Positions 1 to 7,729 of a stretch of 47,304 nt of DNA are shown here, in pieces. The notes under the pieces are model-generated. The model made no database searches, was not told where the DNA came from, and saw only the letters and a list, made by a program, of their open reading frames with translations. This stretch comes from CAMAUF01 sp046152925 (GTDB lineage Bacteria; Chloroflexota; Dehalococcoidia; Tepidiformales; Tepidiformaceae): positions 1 to 47,304 of the forward strand of contig JBJXFX010000072.1 of assembly GCA_046152925.1 (NCBI GenBank), written 5' to 3'. The position numbers and the translations under genes are program-made. Within the stretch, counting starts at the first letter, position 1. Each line of letters begins with the position of its first letter.

Positions 1-1131
1 TCGCCTTCGAGCGGCCCCTCCGGCCAAGTGACGTTCGTCACCATCACGGGCTCGGGGTTCTCGTCGAATAGCTGCATAGTCAAGTTTGGCGATGTCACGG
101 CCGTCGCCAACCGCGACGCCGCCACACCGACCACGAAATACGACGCGATCACGCCGACGAGCATCGGCCCCGGCACCGTGGATGTCCGCGTCACCTGCGG
201 CTCCCAGACCAGCCCCATCTCCAGTGCCGCTAAGTTCACCTTCACCGCGCAAGGTGCGGCGCCGACCATCACGAGCCTCTCGCCGAGCAGCGGTGCTGCG
301 AGCACGGCCAACATTGAGGTCACGATCAACGGCACGAACCTCGGCGGTGCGCTGAGCGTCACCTTCGGCGGGACGAACGCGTCGATCGTCGCCAACAGCA
401 ACACCGCGACGCAGATCAAGGTCATCGCGCCGGCGAAGACCGCTGGCAAGGTCGAAGTCGTCGTGACGACGGCCGGCGGTTCCAACAACACCGCGAACGA
501 CGCAAACGACTTCACCTACGTGAACGCCAACCTGCCGACGGTGACTGGCCTCTCGCCCAACACCGGACCGATCAACAGCTCGTCGATCTCGGTGACGATC
601 ACGGGCACGAACTTCAACGGCGCGACCGAGGTCAAGTTCGACAACGTCTTGGTGACCTCGTTCAGCCAGCCCAACTCGACGACTATCGTGGTAACGGCCC
701 CGCTTCGTGCCACCACGGGCACCGTCCAGGTGACCGTCAAGACCCCCGAAGGGACATCCTCGACCGACGGCACGGGCAACGACTTCTCCTACACCAGCGG
801 GCCGACGACGACGACCCTGACGCTCTTCTTCCGCTGGACGCTGGTCGCGTGGGCCGGCAAGGACAACATGACCGTCCAGGATGCGCTCAAGGGCCTCGAA
901 TCGCCCGATGTGCCCGCAACGAACAACATCCTCGCCAGTGTGAGCGTCATCTACCGGTGGTCGCCTGACGGTGTTGGCTGCCCGTCGGGCACGTCGCAGT
1001 GCTGGTTGGCGAACTTCCCGAACGCCGGGAACGTGCCAGGCGCGAACGACTTCACGACGTTGAGGACGACCTTCGTTTACTGGATCGCCGTACTCAGCCA
1101 GGTCCAGTGGACGGTCCTCCAGGGGCCGTAG
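1..1131 (+). CDS. IPT/TIG-repeat surface protein, 5' end outside the window
   Basis: The frame is open from the first base, so the gene is truncated by the window edge; the first GTG (position 28) lies inside a repeat and is not the true start. Three IPT/TIG immunoglobulin-like repeats of about 85-90 residues are visible, two opening with the family signature (PTITSLSPSSG, PTVTGLSPNTG) followed by the VTINGTNL / VTITGTNF strand and a VxFGG/VKFDN strand. After the last repeat comes a roughly 110-residue tail rich in Trp and aromatic residues with a Cys pair near CPSGTSQCW, ending WTVLQGP; I do not recognise it. TIG repeats are typical of secreted or cell-surface proteins, so an extracellular structural or adhesive role is inferred. 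No membrane anchor is seen in the visible part. A strong terminator follows the stop. Confidence 0.8.
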   Translation, partial: SPSSGPSGQVTFVTITGSGFSSNSCIVKFGDVTAVANRDAATPTTKYDAITPTSIGPGTVDVRVTCGSQTSPISSAAKFTFTAQGAAPTITSLSPSSGAASTANIEVTINGTNLGGALSVTFGGTNASIVANSNTATQIKVIAPAKTAGKVEVVVTTAGGSNNTANDANDFTYVNANLPTVTGLSPNTGPINSSSISVTITGTNFNGATEVKFDNVLVTSFSQPNSTTIVVTAPLRATTGTVQVTVKTPEGTSSTDGTGNDFSYTSGPTTTTLTLFFRWTLVAWAGKDNMTVQDALKGLESPDVPATNNILASVSVIYRWSPDGVGCPSGTSQCWLANFPNAGNVPGANDFTTLRTTFVYWIAVLSQVQWTVLQGP

Positions 1132-1151
1132 TCCGGCCCGAGTGCAGCCAC

Positions 1152-1188
1152 AACGAAGAAGGGCGCCCTCGTGGCGCCCTTCTTCGTT
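1152..1188. terminator. Rho-independent terminator, probably bidirectional
   Basis: Perfect 16-bp inverted repeat (arms 1152-1167 and 1173-1188) with a 5-nt loop ctcgt. The stem is GC-rich at the loop end and A/T-flanked at its base, giving an AA-rich left side and a TT-rich right side. It sits between the TIG gene (plus) and the DUF503 gene (minus), which converge, so it can serve both. Confidence 0.85.
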
Positions 1189-1192
1189 TGCC

Positions 1193-1480
1193 TCAGATCG
1201 TCAAGATTTCGGTCTCGATCGCGAGGACCTCGACGTCGAGCCGCCACTCCTGGACCGCGTTCGCGATCGTCTGGAGCTGCGAATCTAGGTGCTTGGCCTC
1301 GTTCGAGACGCAACAGATCGCGAGGCGCGCGTGGCCCGGGTCGTCGAGCGCATCGACTTCGGCGGCGGCCGCGTTGAAGCGGTGCCGGACGCGTTCGAGC
1401 ACGGATTTCACGACCGTGCGCTTCTCTTTGAGGGTGTCGGCCGGGATGGCCAGGTGGATCGAGAGCACTCCTACAAGCAT
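1193..1480 (-). CDS. DUF503 family protein (YlxP-like)
   Basis: 95 residues, the usual length of the family. The N-terminus MLVGVLSIHLAIP, the following LKEKRTVVKSVLERVRHRFN block and the VSNEAKHLD segment are the diagnostic DUF503 features; the family folds as a small ferredoxin-like domain. The molecular role is unknown; homologues often sit near rbfA or translation genes, which is not the case here. It is the last gene of the minus-strand run mtaB / AmaP-like / scpB but is separated from scpB by 295 bases, so it may have its own promoter. It ends just before the shared terminator. Confidence 0.8.
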   Translation of the reverse strand: MLVGVLSIHLAIPADTLKEKRTVVKSVLERVRHRFNAAAAEVDALDDPGHARLAICCVSNEAKHLDSQLQTIANAVQEWRLDVEVLAIETEILTI

Positions 1481-1775
1481 CGGAGCCAGCGTACCGCGTC
1501 GGGACGGCGCTGCGCAGGCCGCGCCGGGTGCAGCTCAGGGTATTCAAGCGCGCGTCCCGGCGGATTGGGCGAGCACCGCGCAGTGGCATCGCCGCCGGTG
1601 CCCGAAGAAGATGTGTTAACTGCAAGACATAAACTCCCCTCTTCCGCGAAGTCGGGAGAAGGGGGCATGGGTGAGGGCGGGCGCGTCGCGACCGGTCCCT
1701 GGCACCACCTTCAGGCGCTGCTCTCCAACACCGAAACAGGCCCGGAATTCGCACCCCTAACGACGCCACGCACCC
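1481..1775. other. Gene-free interval between scpB and the DUF503 gene
   Basis: No convincing coding sequence on either strand; short open frames here are rich in Arg/Pro/Ala and look like GC-driven shadows. The main recognisable structure is a GC-skewed imperfect inverted repeat around 1634-1681, listed separately. A promoter for the DUF503 gene would have to lie in the left part, but I cannot point to a clear -35/-10 pair. Confidence 0.5.
1634..1681. repeat. REP-like palindromic element, intergenic
   Basis: A C-rich arm (cccctcttcc, 1636-1645) is followed after about 8 nt by a G-rich near-complement (gggagaagggg, 1654-1664) and then a gggtgagggcggg tail. This C-rich arm / G-rich arm / GGTGAGGG layout is common in intergenic repeats of GC-rich bacteria. 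Weaker relatives by eye occur inside two genes of this window (near 4588 and 23131). Copy number in the genome cannot be seen from here. Confidence 0.45.
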
Positions 1776-2336
1776 TTAGAGCGGCTCCGCCGTCTCCAAC
1801 GGCTCCGGCTCCGGGAGGGGCGGCAGGTCCTTGGGGCTCGCGATGCCGAAGTGCTCGAGGAAGCGCATCGTCGTGCGGTAGAGCTTCGCCCGGCCGGGGC
1901 CGTCGGACGTCCCGGCGAGCTCGACGAGGCCGCGACCTTCGAGGGTGGCCACGAGCTTGTCGCTGTTCACGCCGCGGATCGCCTCGATTTCAGAGCGCGA
2001 GCAGGGCTGCTTGTAGGCGATGATCGTCAGCACTTCGAGTGCCGCGCGCGTCAACCGTTCCCCTTTGATCCGCCCGAGGAACGCGTCGATGTAGGGCCCA
2101 TGCTCCGGCGCTGTGACGATTTGGAAGCGCTGGCCGTCGTCCATCAGGCGGAGGCCGCGGGCTTCGTAGTCGTCCCGCAGGCGGCCGAGCGCCCGGCGGG
2201 CGGCGGTTTCGGAGACGCCACAGGCCGCCGCCAGCGTCGACACCGGCTGTGGCTCGTCGGCGACGAAGAGGAGGGACTCCAGCACCCACGGCAGCTCGCC
2301 GGGGGTGGGCGCCAACAAGGCTGGTTGCTCAGACAT
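1776..2336 (-). CDS. scpB: Segregation and condensation protein B
   Basis: 186 residues. ScpB dimers join ScpA and SMC in the condensin-like complex that compacts and segregates the chromosome. Seen: two winged-helix regions, the first around LPWVLESLLFVADEPQPVS, and the second containing the highly conserved ALEVLTIIAYKQPCSRSEI, then IRGVNSDKLVATLEGRGLVE and the AKLYRTT strand near the C-terminus. The ATG at 2336 fits the family N-terminus and overlaps the preceding gene by 8 bases; upstream in-frame residues are Arg/Pro-rich and not ScpB-like. scpA, the usual neighbour, is absent from this window. The Pro/Glu tail at the C-terminus is common in the family. Confidence 0.93.
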   Translation of the reverse strand: MSEQPALLAPTPGELPWVLESLLFVADEPQPVSTLAAACGVSETAARRALGRLRDDYEARGLRLMDDGQRFQIVTAPEHGPYIDAFLGRIKGERLTRAALEVLTIIAYKQPCSRSEIEAIRGVNSDKLVATLEGRGLVELAGTSDGPGRAKLYRTTMRFLEHFGIASPKDLPPLPEPEPLETAEPL

Positions 2337-2949
2337 CCGCGCGCTCCGGGGTTGGAGGGTCGAACGAGAGCCCGCGAGGGGCGGGCGAGGTCGCCGGAGG
2401 GGCTGGGTCCTCGAAACGGAAGGTGATCGACGGCCTCCGGACCAACTGGAGGCCGACCTGGTCGCCAAGCACGCGCGCCACGGCGAAGCTGATCGCCTGC
2501 GTCATATAGCTCACGTTCGCAGCTGGGGCGATGGCCGCATCGACCTCGGTGAAGACCCGCTTGTCGAAGAATTGGATGTAGACCTCCGCTGCCATCACGT
2601 CGGGGAGGCCGAGGACTTCTGTTTCGACCATCCGTTCGAGTGCCTCCGTGTCGACTTCGAGCCAGCTGCCGTCGGCGTGGCGGACCTTGAACCGCTGGGC
2701 CGACCGCCCCCGTGCTTGGGGCGTCACCGCGAGGGCGAAGGTGGCCAGCGCCATCAGCCCGAGGAGCGCCATCAGCACCGTAAACGCCCACTTCTCCGCG
2801 TTGCCAGCTGTGATGAAGGCGCGGAGATTCCAATCGCCGAGGCCGAGGTCGAGCTGGCGCCCTTGGTCCCAGGCGAGGGCGATGAGCAAGGCACAGAGTG
2901 CAAGGAAGAGGAGGCTGTAGGCCGCCAGGAAGCCGCGCACGCCGGTCAT
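2329..2949 (-). CDS. AmaP-like membrane protein
   Basis: 206 residues. Two hydrophobic segments at about 8-28 and 56-77 are followed by a soluble domain. The layout (N-terminal TM hairpin, then a mixed alpha/beta domain) and segments such as GSWLEVDTEALERMVETEV resemble the alkaline-shock-response membrane anchor AmaP, which tethers Asp23-family proteins to the membrane. No Asp23 gene is adjacent, so partner and function are inferred. The start overlaps the mtaB stop by 4 bases (ATGA) and the stop overlaps scpB by 8, so mtaB, this gene and scpB are very likely one translationally coupled operon. Confidence 0.6.
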   Translation of the reverse strand: MTGVRGFLAAYSLLFLALCALLIALAWDQGRQLDLGLGDWNLRAFITAGNAEKWAFTVLMALLGLMALATFALAVTPQARGRSAQRFKVRHADGSWLEVDTEALERMVETEVLGLPDVMAAEVYIQFFDKRVFTEVDAAIAPAANVSYMTQAISFAVARVLGDQVGLQLVRRPSITFRFEDPAPPATSPAPRGLSFDPPTPERADV

Positions 2950-4250
2950 CGGGCCACCTCGTCCGCTGAGATGGCTTCCCCACGGAGCGCCCCGTCCGCG
3001 CCCCGGTGGAGCCGCACCGGGGTGACCTCCTTTACGAGGGCGGCGTCGCCGGCGGCGGACACTGGCAGATAGTTGTCGGTGTGGCCGAACAGCTCCGGGC
3101 CGTGGGCTCCGCTCCGCAGCTCCTCCCAGAGGACGGGCCGGAGCGCGCCCACGAACCGGTCCCCGAACGCGCTGGCGAGCTCCCCGCTGAGCGCGAGGAG
3201 CCGGGCCATCCGCTGCTGCTTTTCATCCGGCGCGATCTGGTCTGGCATCCGGGCGGCCAGCGTCTTGGCCCGTGGCGAATAGGGGAAGGCGTGGATCCGG
3301 GCGAACCCGGCCTCGCGGCAGAGATCGAGGGTCGCCTCGAAGTCTGCCTTGGATTCGCCCGGGAAGCCGGCGATTACGTCCGTGGTGATGGCGGCCGCCG
3401 GAACGGCGGCTGCGATCCGCGTGGCCGCGTCGATGAACTCGTCACGGCTGTAGCGCCGTCGCATCGCCGAGAGCGTTGCGTCGCTCCCCGATTGGAGCGC
3501 GAGATGGAAGTGGGGCATCAGGCGCGGGTCCTGCCAGAGCCCGAGCAGCTCGGCCGTGATGTCCTGGGGCTGGAGCGAGCTGAAGCGGATGCGCGCGACG
3601 TCCGTCCGTTCGAGCAGGCCGCCGATCAGGTGGTGCGGCTTGAGCGGGACCGGCAGGTCGCGGCCCCAGGCGCCGAGCTGCGTGCCCGTAATCACGACCT
3701 CGCGCGCGCCCCGATCGACCGCTAGCTGGACATCGCGGGCGACGCTCGTGATATCGCGCGACTCCTCGCGGCCGCGCGTCTGGGGCACGATGCAGAACGC
3801 GCAGACGTCGTTGCAGCCCTCCTGGGCCTTGATGAACGCCCGCACGTGGAGCCCGGTGGTCCCGCGCTCGCCGGCGGCGCTCCCCCGCGTCGTCGTTCCG
3901 GCGCGGCCGGCGATGGCGGCCACGAGGCCCGCCTGGTCGGCTTCGCGCGTCCCGGCAACGAGGTCGGCGCCAAGCTCCCGGACGGCGGCCTCTCCGGCGG
4001 ATTGCGGAAAGCACCCGGTCACCGCGACCGTCGCGCCGGGAGCCAAGCGCCGCATCGAACGGACGAGCTTGCGCGATTTCTGGTCGGCGACGTGGGTGAC
4101 GGAGCAGGTGTTGATCACGAACGCGTCGGCCGCACACGGCGCGTCGACGACGGCGAAGCCCGCCTCGCTTAGCCGCCGCGCGATAGCCTCCGAGTCGGCG
4201 AGGTTGAGCTTGCACCCGAGCGTGAGCACGGCGGCGATCGGTCTGGGCAT
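2946..4250 (-). CDS. mtaB: tRNA ms2t6A37 methylthiotransferase MtaB
   Basis: 434 residues, the expected size. This radical-SAM enzyme adds a methylthio group to N6-threonylcarbamoyladenosine at position 37 of ANN-decoding tRNAs. Domain order: UPF0004 N-terminal domain with cluster cysteines C13, C49 and C80; radical-SAM core with C146-x3-C150-x2-C153 (EGCNDVCAFCIVP); and a C-terminal TRAM-like region with HTDNYLPV. The FSSLQP, HLALQSGSDATL and DVIAGFPGE motifs are typical of the MiaB/MtaB/RimO family. The ATG at 4250 gives the standard MPRPIAAVLTLGCKLN start; the frame is open further upstream without family similarity. It heads the minus-strand operon. Confidence 0.92.
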   Translation of the reverse strand: MPRPIAAVLTLGCKLNLADSEAIARRLSEAGFAVVDAPCAADAFVINTCSVTHVADQKSRKLVRSMRRLAPGATVAVTGCFPQSAGEAAVRELGADLVAGTREADQAGLVAAIAGRAGTTTRGSAAGERGTTGLHVRAFIKAQEGCNDVCAFCIVPQTRGREESRDITSVARDVQLAVDRGAREVVITGTQLGAWGRDLPVPLKPHHLIGGLLERTDVARIRFSSLQPQDITAELLGLWQDPRLMPHFHLALQSGSDATLSAMRRRYSRDEFIDAATRIAAAVPAAAITTDVIAGFPGESKADFEATLDLCREAGFARIHAFPYSPRAKTLAARMPDQIAPDEKQQRMARLLALSGELASAFGDRFVGALRPVLWEELRSGAHGPELFGHTDNYLPVSAAGDAALVKEVTPVRLHRGADGALRGEAISADEVAR

Positions 4251-4344
4251 TGCCAGCGATGGTACCCTGGAGGCAGGTCTCGGGCATGGAAGGGTTGTAA
4301 GGACGGCTTTGCCGTGCCTACCCCGCCGCCCGATGGAGGGTGAG

Positions 4345-4809
4345 ATGCCGGAATCCGTCGATGATGCGTTCGAAGCCGCCCGTGCGGCCGCGACCGGCCA
4401 ACCTGAAGGGTTGCTCCAGCGGATCGCCGAACGTCTCGGCGCCACCGCCTCGGCGTCCGCCTTGTTTGGGGAGCCCGTCCGGCAAGATGGGGTGACGGTG
4501 ATCCCGGTCGCGAAGGTGCGTTGGGGGTTCGGGGGCGGGGGCGGGTCGGGAATGGCGATGAAGCGTCCGGCGAAAGGCGCTGAAGGCGAGGGAGACTCGT
4601 CGCCTCGGCCCGAATTCGGCGAAGGCGGTGGTGGTGGCGGCGGGATTCAGGCGACGCCGCTCGGGTACATCGAAATCCGCGATGGCGCGGCACGCTTCGT
4701 CCGGATCCCCGACCCATCGGCGCTCGTCCCGCTCATCTTGGCCTCGGCCTTCGCGGCTTGGGTGGCGGCGCGCGCGGTCCGTCTTCTGCTGCTGGCCCGC
4801 GCGCGGTGA
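4345..4809 (+). CDS. GerW/YtfJ-family protein
   Basis: 154 residues. The order fits the GerW (YtfJ) family: an amphipathic N-terminus, the segment SALFGEPVRQDGVTVIPVAKV, a glycine-rich region, then a strand pair ending in a C-terminal hydrophobic helix (about 125-150). In Bacillus the family acts in spore germination, but homologues occur widely in non-sporulating Actinobacteria and Chloroflexota with unknown function. The start is the ATG at 4345, 5 nt after a GGAGGG; the in-frame ATG at 4333 would overlap that site. The middle contains a second poly-Gly run and an insertion (SSPRPEFGEGG) whose DNA resembles the REP-like element at 1634. The stop overlaps the next GTG start (GTGA). Confidence 0.7.
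   Translation: MPESVDDAFEAARAAATGQPEGLLQRIAERLGATASASALFGEPVRQDGVTVIPVAKVRWGFGGGGGSGMAMKRPAKGAEGEGDSSPRPEFGEGGGGGGGIQATPLGYIEIRDGAARFVRIPDPSALVPLILASAFAAWVAARAVRLLLLARAR
4588..4625. repeat. REP-like sequence embedded in the GerW-like gene
   Basis: Contains the 10-bp palindrome CCGAATTCGG (4610-4619) flanked by C-rich and G-rich arms. By eye it resembles the reverse complement of the intergenic element at 1634-1681 (shared CCCGA-TTCG-GAAG order). It encodes a low-complexity insertion between the conserved parts of the protein and keeps the reading frame. Confidence 0.3.
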
Positions 4810-5693
4810 TTGTCGTCCCCGAGGCCTTCGCCGCCAGCACGATCGCCCGTGAGGGCGATACCGGCCGCGCTTGGGTCGCGGCGTTGCCTGGCGTCGTTGA
4901 GTCGCTCTGCAAGCGCTGGAAGTTGGCGGTCGAGGGCGCCCCGATGCACGGCTACGTCGGCGTCGTCGTGCCGGTGCGCCGCGGCGCGGAGCCCTTCGCC
5001 CTCAAGGTCTCCTATCCCGACGACGACTCAGCCGGAGGGGCCCCAGCCCTCGCGGCCTGGGACGGCGACGGTGCGGTCCGCCTGGTGGAGGCCGACCACG
5101 AGACATGGGCGATGCTCTTGGAGCGGCTCGACCACACGCGGACGCTCGCGACGGCGCCGGCCCGCGAGGCGATCAGCGTGGCGGCCCGGTTGATGCGACG
5201 GCTGGCAATCCCCGCCGTTGGCACGGGCTTCCAAACGATGGACGACCGGCTCGCGGCCATCCGCCGCCTCATCCCGGAGCGCTGGGCGGAGTTCGGCGAG
5301 CCGTTCCCGCGACCGGTCTTGGAGCGCGCCATCGAGGCGACCACCATCCCCGTCCGGGCCAGCTTGCTGGTGGACTGGGACTTGCACTACGACAACGTCC
5401 TCGCCGGGACGCGGGAGCCGTGGCTCGTGGTCGACCCCAAAGTCGTCGTCGGCGACCCGGAGTTCGGGCTCGCGCAACTGTTCTACAACCGGGCGGCGGC
5501 TTCGGAGGGGCTCGGGTTCGCCGAGCAGTTCGCCATCGCCGTGGAGGCGGCCGAGGCGGACGCCGCCCTCGCGACGGAATGGACGCTCGTGCGCTGCGTG
5601 GATGTCGGCCTCTGGTGTCTCTCCGCCGGCCTGACCACGATGGCGGCCTGGTGTTTCGAAGTCGCCGAAGCGATCGACGGGCATCCTTGGTAA
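4806..5693 (+). CDS. APH(6)/hydroxyurea-phosphotransferase-like kinase
   Basis: 295 residues, starting at a GTG that overlaps the previous stop (GTGA). The family phosphorylates streptomycin or related small molecules; the cellular substrate here is unknown. Seen: N-lobe ATP-binding Lys in FALKVSY (K67), GTGFQTM loop, catalytic region DWDLHYDNVLAG (D192, N197, replacing the usual HGDLHxxN), and metal-binding VVDPKVVVGDPEF (D210), which is the hallmark APH(6) strand. The C-terminal helix carries several Cys/Trp residues. Coupling to the GerW-like gene suggests co-expression rather than an acquired resistance cassette; base composition matches the neighbours. Resistance activity should not be assumed. 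Confidence 0.75.
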   Translation: MIVVPEAFAASTIAREGDTGRAWVAALPGVVESLCKRWKLAVEGAPMHGYVGVVVPVRRGAEPFALKVSYPDDDSAGGAPALAAWDGDGAVRLVEADHETWAMLLERLDHTRTLATAPAREAISVAARLMRRLAIPAVGTGFQTMDDRLAAIRRLIPERWAEFGEPFPRPVLERAIEATTIPVRASLLVDWDLHYDNVLAGTREPWLVVDPKVVVGDPEFGLAQLFYNRAAASEGLGFAEQFAIAVEAAEADAALATEWTLVRCVDVGLWCLSAGLTTMAAWCFEVAEAIDGHPW

Positions 5694-5774
5694 ACCAAGG
5701 GGCGCGCGGCCCGCTGACGCGTAGAATCCGCGCCGGCGGCGCTCTCCGCCCGACATCCCCAGGAGACCAGGCCC

Positions 5775-6929
5775 ATGCGCCTCACGTTTGCCCCTGAACA
5801 CGACGCTTTCCGGAACGAAGTGCGCAGCTTCATCCACGAACACCTGCCTCCGGAGAAGTCCGGCAAGGCGGACGACCGGATGCGCGGCGAAACGGGCTGG
5901 TCGCCAGATTTTTCGAAGAAGCTCGCCGAAAAGGGCTGGATCGCCCTCGCCTGGCCCGGTCAATATGGCGGGGCCGGCATGGGCGTGATGGAGCAGGTGA
6001 TCTTCAACGAAGAGGTGTCCTACTGGAAGGCGCCGATCGGGGCGCACCGCCGGGGCGTGTTCTACGTTGGCCCGATCCTGATCCTCTATGGGACGGAGGA
6101 GCAGAAGCAGAAGCACCTCACCTCGATCACGAGCGGCACGGGCTACTATTGCCAACTCTTCAGCGAACCGGGCGCCGGGTCCGACCTCGCATCGCTCCAG
6201 ACGCGCGCCATCCGCGACGGCGACGATTACGTGGTGAACGGCCAGAAGATCTGGACCTCCGACGGACATCGCAGCGACTACGGCTGGCTCGTGGCGCGGA
6301 CGGACCCGGACGCACCGAAGCACAAGGGCCTGAGCACCTTCATCCTCGACATGAAGAGCCCCGGCGTCTCCGTCCGGCCGCTGGTGAACATGGCGGAGAT
6401 CCACAGCTTCAACGAAGTGTTCTTCGACAACGTCCGCATCCCGAAAGAGAACATGGTCGGCGAAGAAAACCGGGGCTGGTATCACGCGGCCGCGACGCTG
6501 GATTTCGAGCGATCGAGCATCGCTGGTTTCGCTGGCATCCGGCGCTTCCTCGATGACCTGCGGGAGGACTTCGACGGCAAGGCGCTCCCCAAAGAGTCCC
6601 GCCACGCCGTCGCCGACTTGTACACGGGTTGCCTCGTCGGGACGATGCTGTCGTACTCGATCGCCTCGATGCAGGCCGCCGGGAGAATCCCGAATCGCGA
6701 GGCTTCGGCGGCCAAGCTCTTCTCGTCCGAGCTCCGCCAGAGGTGCGGGCTGGTCGCGATCAAGACGCTCGGGATGGCCGGACAGGTGCACGAAGGGCCG
6801 GGCTCGTATCACAGTGGGCGCTACACGCGGGACTACCTCGCTGGCGTTTCCGCGACGATCGCGGGCGGCACGAGCGAAATCCAGCGCGGCGTCATCGCGA
6901 CACGCGGCCTCGGGCTCCCGCGGGGGTAA
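5775..6929 (+). CDS. Acyl-CoA dehydrogenase family protein
   Basis: 384 residues, full length. FAD enzyme introducing an alpha-beta double bond into an acyl-CoA thioester. Seen: N-terminal helical domain to about residue 120; beta-barrel with the FAD/substrate signatures YCQLFSEPGAGSDLASLQT and VNGQKIWTSDG; C-terminal helical domain ending with IAGGTSEIQRGVIATRGLGLPR, the classical ACAD terminus. The barrel-to-helix junction contains HSFNEVFFDNVRIPKENMVG. A good ribosome site (aggaga) precedes the ATG. It is separate from the kinase gene by 81 bases. The CoA-transferase pair and SDR a few kb downstream suggest a shared acyl-CoA degradation pathway, but the substrate is not deducible. Confidence 0.92.
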   Translation: MRLTFAPEHDAFRNEVRSFIHEHLPPEKSGKADDRMRGETGWSPDFSKKLAEKGWIALAWPGQYGGAGMGVMEQVIFNEEVSYWKAPIGAHRRGVFYVGPILILYGTEEQKQKHLTSITSGTGYYCQLFSEPGAGSDLASLQTRAIRDGDDYVVNGQKIWTSDGHRSDYGWLVARTDPDAPKHKGLSTFILDMKSPGVSVRPLVNMAEIHSFNEVFFDNVRIPKENMVGEENRGWYHAAATLDFERSSIAGFAGIRRFLDDLREDFDGKALPKESRHAVADLYTGCLVGTMLSYSIASMQAAGRIPNREASAAKLFSSELRQRCGLVAIKTLGMAGQVHEGPGSYHSGRYTRDYLAGVSATIAGGTSEIQRGVIATRGLGLPRG

Positions 6930-7021
6930 GGCCACTCAAGAGCTGGCCACGCCCCGCGCTGGCCCGCCTCCGCACCCTCGCGCTTTGGCTGGGTGGACGC
7001 GTGGTCGATAATGGATAACAG

Positions 7022-7726
7022 ATGCCAGACCGCACCGGCATGAAGAGCAACCACGGGCCGCGTGGGGAGCCTATCGTGCGTCTCCCGGACCCCGTGGAAT
7101 GGGAGATGCCCGCACCTTGGCCGCCTTCAAGGCCGCCAGGCCGGCGGCGCAACGCCCTGCTCTGGGTGGCTGGCGCGCTCGGCGCGGTCCTGGTCGTCTT
7201 GGGCGGCATCGCGATCTGGGCGTTGGTGGCGGGTTACGGCGACGACGACGAGCCGGTGACTGCGGTCGCCCTCACACCCACGCCTGCAGCTGCGGCATCC
7301 GCCACGGCCGCGGCGGCGACGGCGAGCCCCTCAACCGCGACCTCGCCGACGGCCACGCCTGTGGCGAGCGCCACTGCGACCCCTCGGCCGACCCAGACGC
7401 CGACCAGCGCCCCAACCGCGACGCCTACGCCAACCCCAACCGCCACTCCTTCGCCCACGGTCACGCCAACGCCGACGCCAGCGGGGCCGCCGCTTGTCCG
7501 CCAGCGCTACACCACCGTTGCCGGCGACAGCTGCGACTTGATCCGGCAGAAGTTCGCCTTCCCCGCCCGTGACGCCGACGAGTTTTACACGGCGATGCTC
7601 CGGCTTTCCGGCAAGGCGAGCTGCGGGGTGCTCCGCCAAGCGGAGGTCGTTTGTATCCCCAACCGCGCCGACGTCCTGGCACCGAACGCCCTCGGACGTG
7701 ACGACGCCTGTCTAGCGGCGCCGTAG
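7022..7726 (+). CDS. Single-pass membrane protein with Thr/Pro linker and LysM-like tail
   Basis: 234 residues; an alternative ATG at 7040 would shorten it by six. Layout: Arg/Pro-rich cytoplasmic N-terminus (about 1-45), one transmembrane helix (about 46-70, LLWVAGALGAVLVVLGGIAI), a low-complexity Ala/Thr/Pro linker of about 80 residues, and a C-terminal extracellular domain of about 75 residues. The domain opens with RYTTVAGDSCDLIRQKF, which resembles the start of a LysM module (YxVxxGDS), and contains four Cys that could form disulfides. A cell-wall-associated role is inferred. It converges on the CoA-transferase operon with only 3 bases between the stops. Confidence 0.6.
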   Translation: MPDRTGMKSNHGPRGEPIVRLPDPVEWEMPAPWPPSRPPGRRRNALLWVAGALGAVLVVLGGIAIWALVAGYGDDDEPVTAVALTPTPAAAASATAAAATASPSTATSPTATPVASATATPRPTQTPTSAPTATPTPTPTATPSPTVTPTPTPAGPPLVRQRYTTVAGDSCDLIRQKFAFPARDADEFYTAMLRLSGKASCGVLRQAEVVCIPNRADVLAPNALGRDDACLAAP

Positions 7727-7729
7727 CGC

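Noticed and set aside
4806..5693. Acquired streptomycin-resistance gene
   Set aside because: Base composition matches neighbours, it is coupled to a chromosomal GerW-like gene, and the catalytic motif differs from known resistance enzymes; a housekeeping kinase is more likely.
5028..6935. Long minus-strand frame (635 codons) under the kinase and acyl-CoA dehydrogenase
   Set aside because: Shadow of two well-supported plus-strand genes; no family features.
7261..7490. Tandem DNA repeat in the Thr/Pro linker gene
   Set aside because: The cc-acg-cc-acc-type repetition is codon-level low complexity (Ala/Thr/Pro linker) without fixed unit length; not a structural DNA repeat or CRISPR.
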